Origin: Paragorgia papillata
Taxonomy: Eukaryota; Cnidaria; Anthozoa; Scleralcyonacea; Coralliidae
Assembly: GCA_035771165.1 (NCBI GenBank)
Contig: JAWNZC010000258.1
Location: 1,487,001 to 1,551,000 of the forward strand
Direction of reading: 5' to 3'
Length of the DNA: 64,000 nt
Below, piece after piece: positions 33,336 to 44,419 of this stretch (position 1 is the first letter of the stretch; each line of letters begins with the position of its first letter). A model generated the notes under the pieces. The model had not been told where the DNA came from, ran no database searches, and saw nothing but the letters and a program-made list of their open reading frames with translations. The translations under genes were made by a program, and so were the position numbers.

Positions 33336-33981
33336 ACGAAGATTAGTGAAAGTTTAGGTTTTATACAATGTACTAGCATGGGTATCTTGGAGAAAAAAAA
33401 AAGAGACAATTGGAAAAAAAATTCTGGTAAATATTTTTAGCTGAGCAGCTGCTAAATAAACAGTCCGGTTCTTCTGAAGAACGTCAGATTCGACGGGGCC
33501 ACGCAGAAGTCTGAGATATCTCTATTTATACTAATCCAGAATATACTGAAAAATTAGGCTACAATCAAAATAATACCCGATCACACAGTTAAAGAAATAG
33601 CCATGGGAACATGATTTTCTTTTCAAGTGTATGGGAAAATTAAGCGTTCTGTTAACTGAAACCTGATACATCGAACTACATGTTGTTTTTATATATCGAC
33701 CATACGAAGGACAATTAATTTGAACAAGCGTGCTAAGAAAACAAAGATTGTCACTGTAAAAGATGTACATATGTAGCTAACCTACTGTATATTCCACAGC
33801 GCAAGTGATCTCTATAGAAGATTTTTAGCTCAAACTTGGCAATCTTGACAAATGTGAAAACAGAAGTAAACTAATTCCGCTATTTAAGTTCGCAGGGAAG
33901 GTCGACCTTCAGACCTTGTAAAGGTTAATAAATTTGTAAAGTGCCCCCGAGAAACAGACATGAAAATTTCCTTTGTGTTAA

Positions 33982-34421
33982 AAGCCTGGCCAAACGCTTT
34001 CAACATCGCATTCAACATCATTCAACATTGTTGAACGATGTTGAATAATGTTGAAAGCACGAGTGGCCAAATTAATTCAACATCTATCAACATTCATGAA
34101 TGACAATTAATTGAACGCGGGCTACCACAAAAGCTGGAATCGACAATATCCCGCATGGCGCATGTCTCTGTTCAACAAAGTTGAATGAAATATGGCCAAA
34201 TGCGTTCAACACCTTTTAACATTTTGAGAACAATAGAAATGTTGAACGCGTGTTGAACGAAAATTTGAACATGTTCAAATTTCGTTCAACATCATTCAAC
34301 ACCATTCAACAACGTTCAACATCATTCAACAGGGGTGGCCAAACGCTTTCAACATGCATGTTGAATTCAACAATGTTGAACGATGTTGAATGAAATGTTG
34401 AAAGCGTTTGGCCAGGCCTTA
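33982..34421. mobile_element. MITE built of TTCAACAT repeats, copy 2
   Basis: AAGCCTGGCCAAACGCTTTC at the left, mirrored by GCGTTTGGCCAGGCCTTA at the right, with TTAA on both sides (33978-33981, 34422-34425). Many TTCAACAT/ATGTTGAA copies inside. It differs from copy 1 by a few short indels. Confidence 0.78.
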
Positions 34422-35369
34422 TTAAGGCGGGGTATACTCAAAGGCAAAAATTTATTTTTTTGAATTTATTTGAAGCTGTAAACGCTAAAGAAACCCAGAC
34501 TGTGTGTGTCCAGGTTCAAATTATTGTTCACTTGTTTATAGGCATTTTAACTACCTAGTGACTTGGTTTCCATGGCAACGCTGTTAGTATTTTTTGTTTA
34601 CTTCAACTTTTTGTCAATATATTCCCCCTGGAAAGCAAAACAAAGTTAATGCTTTTTTCTAAAACTTTTAAAATGCGGTCGCTTGAAGAGAGTCGATAGT
34701 AGTGTAGGAAGGTGACGACGTTGTTTGCCCATCAAAGTTTTGCGTTGTTCTTGCTGTTGCTTGACCATCCGGTTTCTTGCATATCTCGCCTAACGAGAGC
34801 AGGAAAAAAAGTTCAATTTCAAAAAATTAAAGAAAACTTAATAAGATAAGATATTGTTTATAATATGCAAATTTTGTGTTAAGGTGTGTTTACAGGTATA
34901 TGGAGGCGAGTCAGCCTGGGCACCCAACCAGACTAGCCGGCTTTACATGAGAAGGGCTAGCTCGCGTAACCGGCTTACTTGTTGTGCTAATTGCGGTAAG
35001 TTATCAGTTCTGGCAAGACACGAAATCTCATTGTTTTTATGAACTGTACATATATGAACAAGCAGACTTATGAATTGTTAATACGTCGAAAAGAGCTGAT
35101 AAAAAACGGAGCTTTTAATACCAGTCCGGTGTGGCGGTCTGAGATTGTCATCAAAACGATGTATTAGACTTCAAGACAGGAGGATATTGAGACTTCGGTT
35201 TCGCCAGTCGAATTGTGAAATTCAATCCTTCTGTGGCTATGGTCATGTCGAAGTCATGCCGATTGCCGAACGCATTGGATGTCCAAAACAAAATTTGCTA
35301 GAGATATAGTTATTGATAGCGAGCATTGTTCAAGTTATATTAAAAAAAGCTTTTTGTTGAACCTGAAGA

Positions 35370-35416
35370 AGTTGCCTTCACAATTCACGCGGCGCGTGAA
35401 TTGTGAAGGCAACTTG
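35370..35416. repeat. 47-bp near-perfect palindrome
   Basis: AAGTTGCCTTCACAATTCAC then GCG is followed by its inverse, with only the central bases unpaired. Short for a transposon; it could be a recombination hotspot or a MITE core. The overlapping ORFs on both strands mirror each other because of it. Confidence 0.85.
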
Positions 35417-35515
35417 ACACGCGCCATTCGAACAACTGAATGTTGGTACGAAACCACGAGAACCGTATTAGTTGAGTGTACGTATGCACAAATATTAAAC
35501 GTATTTATTGACAAA

Positions 35516-35686
35516 AGGTATCCTACGAAGATCCAGAAGAACTGTTCGAGAATCCAGGAACGCTTGCGGGTAATTTGCTCGACAGTGACGCGACAATTGG
35601 TCGGGAAATTTTTGAATTTTTTTATTTTAACGCGGTCGGCACGCTGACACGAGAATGGCTCAATGTCGCGCATTTCTGGCCATGAT
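35516..35686 (+). other. Coding-like segment, unrecognised
   Basis: An open frame gives KVSYEDPEELFENPGTLAGN and EIFEFFYFNAVGTLTREWLN, ending at TGA. Composition looks genuine, but I cannot assign it. Confidence 0.25.
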
Positions 35687-35841
35687 ATGGTTGGTTTGCT
35701 GGGATTGGGAATATTTCTTTAAACAATCTCGCTTGCACATCGCGCTAATGGGTTGGCGGCAGCATTTCTCTTCACTTGTTTTTGGTTGGCGGAGGCCCCG
35801 TAAGGCCTTCCTAGGCAAGGTTCAGGCGCTATCTTTCTGGC

Positions 35842-35968
35842 TCATCCTCATTATCCTTGGGCTTCTGGCGTTTTGCCTCTTTCTCCAAGGACTCTAAGAA
35901 ATCACGCAGCGCCTGCCCCCGCAAACGGTGTGTCCTGACTAGAGGCGGTGGTGGTGGATCATCCATAG
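35842..35968 (-). other. Coding-like minus-strand segment, MDDPPPPP start
   Basis: The minus strand reads MDDPPPPPLVRTHRLRGQAL and RDFLESLEKEAKRQKPKD, ending NEDEPER then a stop. Proline-rich start and charged coiled-coil-like tail. Possibly the start or end exon of a transposon ORF; not recognised. Confidence 0.3.
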
Positions 35969-36199
35969 CTATATCATGAGATCGCAACATTTGATGTTAT
36001 GTATACAAGCAAACGCGGATTTGATTGTGGGACATGCCGGCAATGACGAACAAATGGCGACAACTGCGCATGCACTCAGGTGGGTCTCGCACTTTTTTGC
36101 TATTTCAGTGAACGCGCGAGTCACGCTTGTTTGCAAGGTAGCAGCCGCAACGGTACTTGCTTCGTGTATATTTGAAAATCTTAATTTCAGCTAGTTTCA

Positions 36200-37090
36200 G
36201 GTTTTATACATGCATTGTTTACCAATTAACGTTTGATATGTCTGACCCTTACAATAAGCGTGGGAACTGTTTTAACCATCAATTGTCTTCGTAACAACTG
36301 TATAAATAAATTGTACTTGCTTCTTACTGGGCTTAGCTTCTTAATTTGAAATCATATCGTTACTGTTGTTTTATAATTCATAACAACCAATCAGAACAGA
36401 ACGTTAAAATTTACACCAAGAGCCTTTAGGGGCAGGGCACGCGGGGGTTTGGGGACGAGAATGGAATCTTGCATTTGCCATGATGGATAATCCTATTTCG
36501 AAATTGTTTCGCGACGAAATCATAATTCAAACGGAGGGAATACATTCTTCTTCTTCTTAAAATACACATTAATAATTCACGAAGAAAATTCAAAAGAAAT
36601 GAAACTTAAGAAATGAATTTAAACAGGTGTTGTATATCTGATACAACATCCGCCGCCGGCTGTTGTATTTCTGATACAACACGGCCGCAATGTTGTGTAT
36701 ATTACTTATTCTTAATTCCAATTGCAGGTCTTTAACAGGAATAGCGCAACAGAATGATTGGATATTCGCGGGTTTATAACTCCTGCCCCCTGGGGGTACG
36801 TCGCCGTGTAGCCGATATATGTGAGTACCGCTCAACATGCAGGGTGGGGTTATTGCCCTTGTGTTATGCATAACTTTAGTTTTATTCTTTTCCAAAATAT
36901 CTATGAGCATTTTTGGAGATTAGAACTTGCAATTTTCCCTACTCTTTAGAAACCAGTATGGGGCCGCCTTAAACATAAAGAAGTGTAGACTCTAGTGCAC
37001 GAACTCACAAGTATTTTAAAGTTGTTTTCTACAAAAGGATTATCGTTTGCACTATAAGATGGATGAAATTTGACATTCATTGATATGATT
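36200..37090. other. Region without recognised gene
   Basis: It contains a small inverted repeat of GTTGTATATCTGATACAAC / GTTGTATTTCTGATACAAC (36629-36681). No exon seen. Confidence 0.35.
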
Positions 37091-37099
37091 ATGTAAATT

Positions 37100-37600
37100 A
37101 CTGCTTGCCCACCTGCCTGCCTGCCCACTTGCCTGCTTACCCACTTGCCCCACCTGTGCAGCTGCCTACGTACCTGCGCGCCCGCACGATCGGAAATGGC
37201 GGCTGTCGAGGCTCGCGAAATACGGGCCAGTATCTCACGACAACTCACTTGAGCCAGCACGCACGTGGACTGTGAACTGGCCCATGAAAGTGGCCGATTT
37301 TCTATATATTTTCTAAACAAATTGTAGGCCACGCGCATCCCCGCCTGCTTGCTTGCCTAGCTGTCTGTGTACCCCACACTTGTCTGTCCCTGCGTGCGTG
37401 TCTGGCTGCCTGCCTTCCATTCTGCCTACCATTAACCACCTGCACACCTGCCTGCGTGCCCATCGGCCTTCCTGCCCACCTTCAGGCAGCTTGCTAACCT
37501 AAACAAACCACTGATCTATATAAGGAAACAAACAAATTGCTAGCCTGACCCACCTGCTTGTCTGCCCACAAACCTTCCTTCCTGCACACTTACCGCTTCC
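37100..37600. repeat. Degenerate (CTGCC/CTGN)n low-complexity region
   Basis: Long run of CCTGCC, CTTGCC and CACCTG units with an interruption at 37170-37330. A second block of the same type is at 38340-38470. Not coding. Confidence 0.7.
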
Positions 37601-38339
37601 ACATTCTTGCGTGCCCGTGTCCAGTTAGACTTTCTCAAAGTCCTTTTCAAACATCTTTGACCTTTCGACATTTTGGACCTTTCGGTTCCTCGTTGAAAAG
37701 GACTTTTCCCACCTGCAGCGCGCCAAAATTCACAAGTGAATTTTTCGACCGGTGACGTAATTCGGGAAGTAATTATATTCATGCTAAATTGCTATGCAAG
37801 TGCTATCTTTGGAAGTTGGAGTTAAACAGACTCTTGAAAACGTTTTATTAGGGGTAGAACCACTTTCCATTGCATGTACGACAACCCGAAACACGTCAAA
37901 ACAGGGCGATGTACATTTCAGCGATTTCCCGCCAGAATATTTAATTAGATTTAAAAACCTGCAAGCGAAACAACTACCAGACAGCAAGGCTGCCTGACTG
38001 ACTGACACTGAAAATCAACTTTCTATTTTGAAATAATAAACATGCCACAGGAAGCTCACATTTAAAAATACATTCTCAAATAGAGAAAGTGGTATCCCAA
38101 AAATAATTAGTGTTAATTGTGGTCTGTCTTCGTAGTAAGATATTTTACGCAATATTTGTACACAGCACATTATGGGGATCTGCACGAGTTGCGCACCGAC
38201 ATTATGGGGACTTCAAAGTCCCCAGTACGATGTATGCGTTGTGTGTACGAAATGTGTCCTAAATGTGACTTTCTCCAGTGGCCGGATTTGTATGAGTACT
38301 AAGCCACTCAGAGTGTAACTACACTTGTTTTCTCTGCTT

Positions 38340-38470
38340 TCATGACTGCATGACCAGCTGACCGACTGGCTGACTACCACACAACACTGCCCGACTGCCA
38401 TACTACTTGGTTGCCTAGTTATCCGGCTACTCTGTGGCAGGCTGCCAGACAAACAACCGGCCTGCCACAC
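38340..38470. repeat. Degenerate (CTGA/CTGCC)n low-complexity region
   Basis: CATGACTGCATGACC, CCGACTGGCTGACTACC and similar units; same composition as 37100-37600. Confidence 0.6.
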
Positions 38471-38769
38471 CCCAGGTTGCTATAATGCCAATATTTTGAT
38501 TTGCGACACTGTTGGGAAACTAGATTTCAAAAAGAGCCGGAAAATATGTCATTTCTGTCTTTTAATGAAGATCTTTACCTTACTGGTTTTAGTAATTCCG
38601 GATCAGGGCGTGGTAGTAAGCCATGGTTGTAGGCGTCCTCATACACCAGGCATTCGGCAAGCTTGTAATCCATTGGAGGCTATATTAGTAAATCTGGGTA
38701 AAGTAAAGCTGTTTTCCTGCTCTCCTAGTCCACCCGATTCTATCACCTCCTTTTCTATGTCCATTTGAA

Positions 38770-40150
38770 ACAACTAATGTCTAATAGTGTGTAGTGTCGT
38801 TCGAGTGTCTGTAAGCCGTCATATTCTGCGACACGACCAATACTTGTGTTGGCCAAAATGTAACGAAGTGCAAAAACAATGAAGTTCGGCTGAGCCTAGC
38901 CTGCGCCGTACCAAATAAATGGAATTTTCTATTAATTTCTAGACGGGAATTTTGTCTTATCTTTCTACCGGATAATTTTTTCTCAACCAGGCAATTAATG
39001 TTTTCAGTTAACCGGGATTTCTTCTATATCGATAAACTGAGCAAGAATTTTCTCTCGACAGAGAAATTAGGTATCTGGCCTACTGATCTGAACTTTTCAT
39101 TTACTACAATCATTCTGTACAAAATTCCGCATATCAAGGCTGGCAGTTCTGGCACGATTTTTTTATTCATGTACTGTACATGCATGCATAGTCTCTAATC
39201 CGTGGCAGTGTGGCAAAGCAGGCCATTGACAAATTAGTACTTATCTAGAGTTATAGTTTAATATGACTTTAAAGATTGTCCTAAAAAATCATCACTTTTA
39301 AACATACAGATTTAATAAGTAAAGAAAGGGAATCTAGATCCAGTTTCATTCTCATGTTTAGTGCTCTTCCGTTCAGGGATGAATATACTTGTGGCAAATA
39401 TATCAGGCTCTGATTTATTTACAAGCTATAGATAGCGTGCGAGTCTACAATTCTGGCGGTTTGTCTGCATGTCGGGCAAGGAGAAGGTGGAGACAGTCCC
39501 TCCTTTCCCGCACGCGCCTTCTCAGAAAGGACTGGGTACAGTTATTACAAAGTCATGTCTAGACTAGAATGTCTAGATTGCAGTTTTTTGCAGATATCAT
39601 AGTTTTCTGAGTACTAATTCTTAAATTCTAACATAAATGGTCATAATTTTTATTTTCCAACACTCATTAATTCGTTGCCTTTAGTGTTTCTAGCCACTAC
39701 ATGTATATAGCTATCTAACCATCCCGGTCTTATATTTTATACTCATATCTTAAGTTTTAATGCAAGGTAATATTATTTGAAAATGTCATATTCTTGACGT
39801 TGTCAAATAGTTTTGAACTTATGGTTTTCGAGATATTTGACTTACTACAGTCCACGATGTTCATGCCGTCGTCACGTGTTAGTTGTGGCAAATGAGGCCA
39901 AAAAGCGGAGTGCACGGTTATAAAGCAAATAAAGTAGCGCCCTTAAAATTTATTTTTCTCTCTTAGTATACTAAAAAACATTGTCTGATAAAAAACTGTT
40001 TCTGCAACCAAAGAAATTATGTTGTGTTTTGCCTTCGTTTTTGTCGTTATGCCTTTTCCGCGCGGAAAATTACAAAAAACGATTGTCATGCATGTAATCT
40101 TTCAGTATAAAAAAGCGCTGTGTTTAAATCAGATATGAGGAAATGTAATG
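38770..40150. other. Region without recognised gene
   Basis: AT-rich single-copy-looking sequence. No exon or element ends recognised. Confidence 0.35.
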
Positions 40151-40179
40151 TATACCTAGTATACCTAATCTCGGCAGTT

Positions 40180-42960
40180 TATCAGTTTTACCGTGCGCAA
40201 CGTCTGCAGCCTCTGTCCCAAATTAATTGTTGCACGTGCTTTTACGGACTAAGGTTTCGACCCTTGCCTGGTCCATAAATTCCATGCAATAAATATGAGT
40301 ATCTTTCTAACATCATGAACATATAACTTCACCGTCAAATGGACCATTCCGTTTGAGGGGGAGGTTGAGCAAATACCAAAAAGAAATTCGAGCACAGGCT
40401 TGGCAGAGAGAAAAAAATAAAACGGTTCGTCCGTTAGTACTTGCAGCAATTGATAGCTAGTCTGATAACCGCACTGACTGTGGCAAAGCCGGCCATAAAT
40501 ATAGTCTGACGTGTACAACGTCTTTTTATATTCATCCCAAGTGTGGACGCGGGATTTCACATAACTCGTAACCGTTGGATGCCCGATGCAAGTATTTTGT
40601 TAGTAAAACTAATCTCGGCATGCGCAGTTTACTCAAATGAACAGTTTAGATAACGTCTTAAGTCAGAGAGCTGCTTTACGGCCATGCAAGCGCGATTTTT
40701 TATGTCACCTAACCCCTACACAAATCTTGACTACGTTGGCACAAACTTTACCGCGTAACTTATTTCTTTTTAACCTGATTAAGTTATTGAACCACATCAT
40801 GTGTGGTCACGCAAAATGTTGTCCGGTCAACAATTTTTCCAGCGCTACAAACCAACTCAGCCCACTAAGTCTTTCTCTTCGACATGTACAATCGTCTGAC
40901 GTTAGCCAGAGTAAAATAATAAAAGTCGACTATAGCACTGAAAGAGTTAGGAAACTGAAAGCATAAATATTATCCTGAAAGCATAAATATTATCCGTCCA
41001 GTTTGAACAAATTTTAGAAAAAAAATCAATCGCTCTCTACAAAAAATAGAATAGAAACAGACAGAAAAAAAATAATAGGGTTCGTCCGTTAATACTTGCA
41101 GCAACTGATAGCTAGTCTGATAAACGCACTGACTGTGGCAAAGCCGGCCATAAATATGTATAGTGTTAATATAATATAAGTGTGGAGCCGATATTTCACA
41201 TAACTCGTAAACGTTGGATGCCCGATGCAAGTATTTTGTTAGTAAAACTAATCTCGGCAGTTTATCCAAATGAACAGTTTGGATGGTGGGCCGGCTAGAA
41301 AAAATGTTGAACGGACACAACTTTGCGCGACCACACAAATGTGAAGTTTTGGTACGAGAATAAATCATAATCAGTTCGGGCCGAATACCGATAGGATATT
41401 CATAAGTCGTTGATGATGTCCAGTGGAGTTTGTCGGGTGAGTGAGTGCACTCAGCATGGATTATTCTTTAAGCGACTGGATCGACACTTGAAAAGAGTGC
41501 ATGCTGGAATTACCATGGAGCAGCTCAAGAGTTTCCCAATACCAAACCCCGAGGAACGAAATATACAACAGAAATCCTCAAGAGATCGGCATATTAGAAG
41601 ACCTTGTCTTGTTCCTGGCTGTCGATATTTCAATGTTGCCGTGTCAAGACTTTCAGACCATTTACGCAGACGACATGCAATAACAACCCAAGAACACGAA
41701 TCACTTTATAACTCACGTGAAGCGTCCAGTGACAGCTGTAACCCTATTCAAGAAAACAACATAAAATCAACTACATTAAGAGACTTGGTCAGCACCTTAC
41801 CAGGTGCATGTTGTTATTGGGAATATGAAGACTAGGTCAACCAGTTTCCTATAAAACCAAAACGGCTTTTGTAAAAGCCACCAAAATTCAAAAAGAATAA
41901 TAACGAACTACAGAATAAAGACTCCCGAAAAAATCCCGCTTGGCGGCAGTTAATTAGAAAATCCCACTTGGCGGTAAAGCAGGTTTCTGACTAAGACCTT
42001 AAGTGGCTCGCATAATTGAAAAGGGCTGAGATGGGCTATAACTTTTTCACTGCTAAATTTATCTCTTTGACGAGTAAAATCGTCCGACGTTAGCCAGAGT
42101 AAAATAATAAAAGTCGACTGTAGCACTTGCAGCGATTGTTCTAGTCTGATAACCGCACTGGCTGTGGCAAAGCCGGCCATAGATATAGTCTTACTTGTAC
42201 AAGTCGACGGTATAGCACGAATATTGTCCGGCGGCCGGTTTGAACAGATTACAGAAAAAAAAATCAATCGTTTTCTATAAAAATAAAATAAAAACAGACT
42301 AGACTAGAGTAATCTGTTTTCGGCAATTCAGTCAAAGACGCTGATATGTTCAATGGACCATCACCATCCAGGCAGCCTTTCAGAGTGGCGAAATGGTTGT
42401 CAGGTATATAACCGGAAACTGTCGAAAAGCATTACTCATTAACTCGGAGCTTGATCTCAAAAAAAACACCTTACTGACTATTTGACTACGGACCATTCTA
42501 TTTTTGAGGGGGAGGTTGGGCAGATACCAAAAAAAAAATTCGAGCACAGGCTTGGCAGAGAAAAAAAATCGTGCACAGCCAAACGGTAGATTGTAAACAT
42601 GTCATAAATTGCGAAAATAATTCTTGCAGAGGTAATTTCCGCCGCAAAATAAAATTCTTGCACAGAAAAACCGCCCAAACCCCAACTCAAAATAAAATGG
42701 TCCGTCCCTTAGTAATTGCAACGATAGCTAGTCTGATAACCGCACTGACTGTGGCAAAGCCGGCCATAAATATAGTCTGACTTAGTGACTTGTACAAGTC
42801 GACCGTAGCACTGAAAAAGTTGAGAAACTGAAAGCACAAATATTGTCCAGCCGGATTGAACAGATTACAGAAAAAAAATCAATCGTTTTCTATAAAAATA
42901 AGATAAAAACAGATCAGAGTAATCTATTGTGAATATGAAGACTAGGTCGTCCATCACCAA
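40180..42960. repeat. Complex dispersed repeat array
   Basis: Several blocks recur. CTGTGGCAAAGCCGGCCAT occurs at about 40478, 41131, 42161 and 42747. GGATGCCCGATGCAAGTATT is at 40576 and 41217. AAATTCGAGCACAGGCTTGG is at 40384 and 42536. Lysine-coding A-rich blocks beginning ACAGATTACAG/AAAAAAAATCAATCG are near 41020, 42245 and 42863. TTAGCCAGAGTAAAATAATA is at 40899 and 42091. Units are shuffled and partly lost, about 0.6-1.0 kb apart. Short ORFs across them are repeats of one another, not genes. Confidence 0.75.
41413..41835 (+). CDS. Two-zinc-finger (C2H2-type) ORF, transposon-like
   Basis: 140 codons from ATG 41413. It has CRVSECTQHG with later RLDRHLKRVH, and CLVPGCRYFN with LSDHLRRRHAI. 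Each has C-x4-C and H-x3-5-H spacing. Pairs of such degenerate fingers (xLxxHLxxxH) sit at the N-terminus of tyrosine-recombinase (Crypton/DIRS-like) ORFs in cnidarians and fishes, but no recombinase follows here. Embedded in the dispersed repeat array. Confidence 0.5.
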   Translation: MMSSGVCRVSECTQHGLFFKRLDRHLKRVHAGITMEQLKSFPIPNPEERNIQQKSSRDRHIRRPCLVPGCRYFNVAVSRLSDHLRRRHAITTQEHESLYNSREASSDSCNPIQENNIKSTTLRDLVSTLPGACCYWEYED

Positions 42961-43179
42961 AATTCAAAAAGAATAACGAACTGCAGAATAAAGTCGTATT
43001 CAAAAATAATACGTGGCCATGCAGTCTCTTGTAATATTTCACATTTTATTGAAATGGCATACATTTACGTTCACTTCGTACCACGCCATAATTCAACCTT
43101 TGAAAGTCGATGGGTATTCTATAATTTAGATCAAATGGTAGAAACGGTGGTAACTCCCGGTATTGTGGTTGAACTAAAT

Positions 43180-43216
43180 GCTGACGTTTTGAGCGAAATC
43201 CCTTCATCAGAGGAAA
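43180..43216 (-). ncRNA. Candidate hammerhead-ribozyme-like motif
   Basis: The minus strand reads CTCTGATGA, AGGGATTTCGCTC, AAAACGTCAGC. The order CUGAUGA, short stem II hairpin, xAAA, ACGUC fits a type-I hammerhead with a minimal stem III, except that the GAAA box reads AAAA. It lies about 200 bp upstream of a Penelope-like GIY-YIG fragment; Penelope-like elements are known to carry hammerheads. Probably degenerate. Confidence 0.35.
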
Positions 43217-43389
43217 CTGTGTAAAGCTTTTTCATTCTAAAATTTACCTAGTAAATGAAAACTCACAGTGCTGTTTAGGAGTCTTTGTTGCCCAAAGGCT
43301 GTGAGATGACTTTGTCACAATTCGTGAGATGATCGTCACCGCGCTGTTTTTGAAGTCAAACGCAGTTCCCGATGTCTAGTAGACAAACA

Positions 43390-43610
43390 ACTTACTAAGA
43401 AAATCCGGCGTAACCTCACACAACCTATTGAATTTATCGTTATTTATGAAACCAAAAAGACTTCGTATTTCGTCTCAAACAAGGACAAAATCCCCGAAAC
43501 CTCTCGCAGTAAGGTTTTCTGCGAAATTTCTTGCCTGGGTTGTGGCAAACGCTGTATAGGCAAAACAGAACGTTGTTTGTCACTAGACTTCAGGAACATA
43601 CTTTTGGGTA
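43390..43610 (+). pseudogene. Penelope-like element fragment (GIY-YIG region)
   Basis: Plus-strand translation gives QPIEFIVIYETKKTSYFVSN and ISCLGCGKRCIGKTERCLSL. The CxxCxxxxIGKTERxL pattern is that of the YIG part of Penelope-like GIY-YIG nucleases. It is cut off at 43610, where a foldback begins. The minus-strand ORF here is a shadow. Confidence 0.55.
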
Positions 43611-44285
43611 TTTCACCACATTTCAGTTTTTCATCGGTTAAAATTTGCCGCTTTCGTGTTGTTAAATCTCGGTATAGAGCAGTAGATATTACCCGATCCG
43701 AGAGTTGGCGGATAACTATCAACCAATCAGAGATGAATTCTTAATTTAGAACATCTTTACTCATGCCACTGTCTTCGCAGAGGTCCGACCGAAGCTTCAA
43801 CCAATCCTATTTCAAGAATTTTGATCCGTTTAAAACATCAAGTTACGGGAAAGGTATAAACCGATTATTTATGGAGTACTTGCAATCAGGGCTGCCAGGT
43901 CCTCTGGGCCAAAATAAGCCAAACGCATGTTCAAAATAAGCCAAAAAAGCCAAACTCTAAAATTAAGGCGGGGGATTGCATGTATTCTATAAATAATCGG
44001 TTTATACCTTTTCCCGTACCTTGAAGTTTTAAACGGATCAAAACTCTTGAATTATGATTGGTTGAAACTGGAAAAATTATGCGGTCGGACCTCTGCGAAG
44101 ACAGTGGCATGCGTGACGATGTTCTAAATAAAGAATTCGTCTCTGATTGGTTGATAGTTATCCCATGGTTATCCAACTCTCGGATCGGGTAATCTCTACT
44201 GCTCTATAGCGATATTTAACAATTAGTCTTTCTAAACAACAAAGCGGCAAATTTTAACCGATGAAAAACTCAAATATGGTGAAAT
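43610..44285. mobile_element. Long foldback, about 270-bp arms
   Basis: The left arm 43610-43880 (TTTTTCATCGGTTAAAATTT, TACCCGATCCGAGAGTTGG, GCAGAGGTCCGACCG, TTATACC region) is mirrored by 43985-44285. Arms are divergent by about 15 per cent. The loop overlaps the left end of a CAGGG element. Confidence 0.75.
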
Positions 44286-44413
44286 GACCGACGATTTTCC
44301 ATTTTTTAGAAAATAAGCCAAAAAATAGTTTTAAGCCGAATGAAATTTTTCCAAGCCAAACCTTGTAAAAACAAGGCAAATTTGGCTTAAAAAAAGCCAA
44401 ACAGGCAACCCTG
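43887..44413. mobile_element. CAGGG-ended element with AAGCC repeats, unresolved nesting
   Basis: The left end CAGGGCTGCCAGG is matched by a right end CAGGCAACCCTG; both subterminal regions carry many AATAAGCCAAA/AAGCC copies. No target duplication. It overlaps the foldback at 43610-44285, so the order of insertion is not resolved. Confidence 0.45.
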
Positions 44414-44419
44414 TCTAAG

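Larger units (their letters stand above)
32772..35203. repeat. Tandem duplication, copy 2 (contains 5S gene; 2432 bp)
   Basis: Head-to-tail copy of 29890-32771, without the palindrome insertion. It ends GACTTCGGTTTCG before unique sequence CCAGTCGAATTG. Confidence 0.92.
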
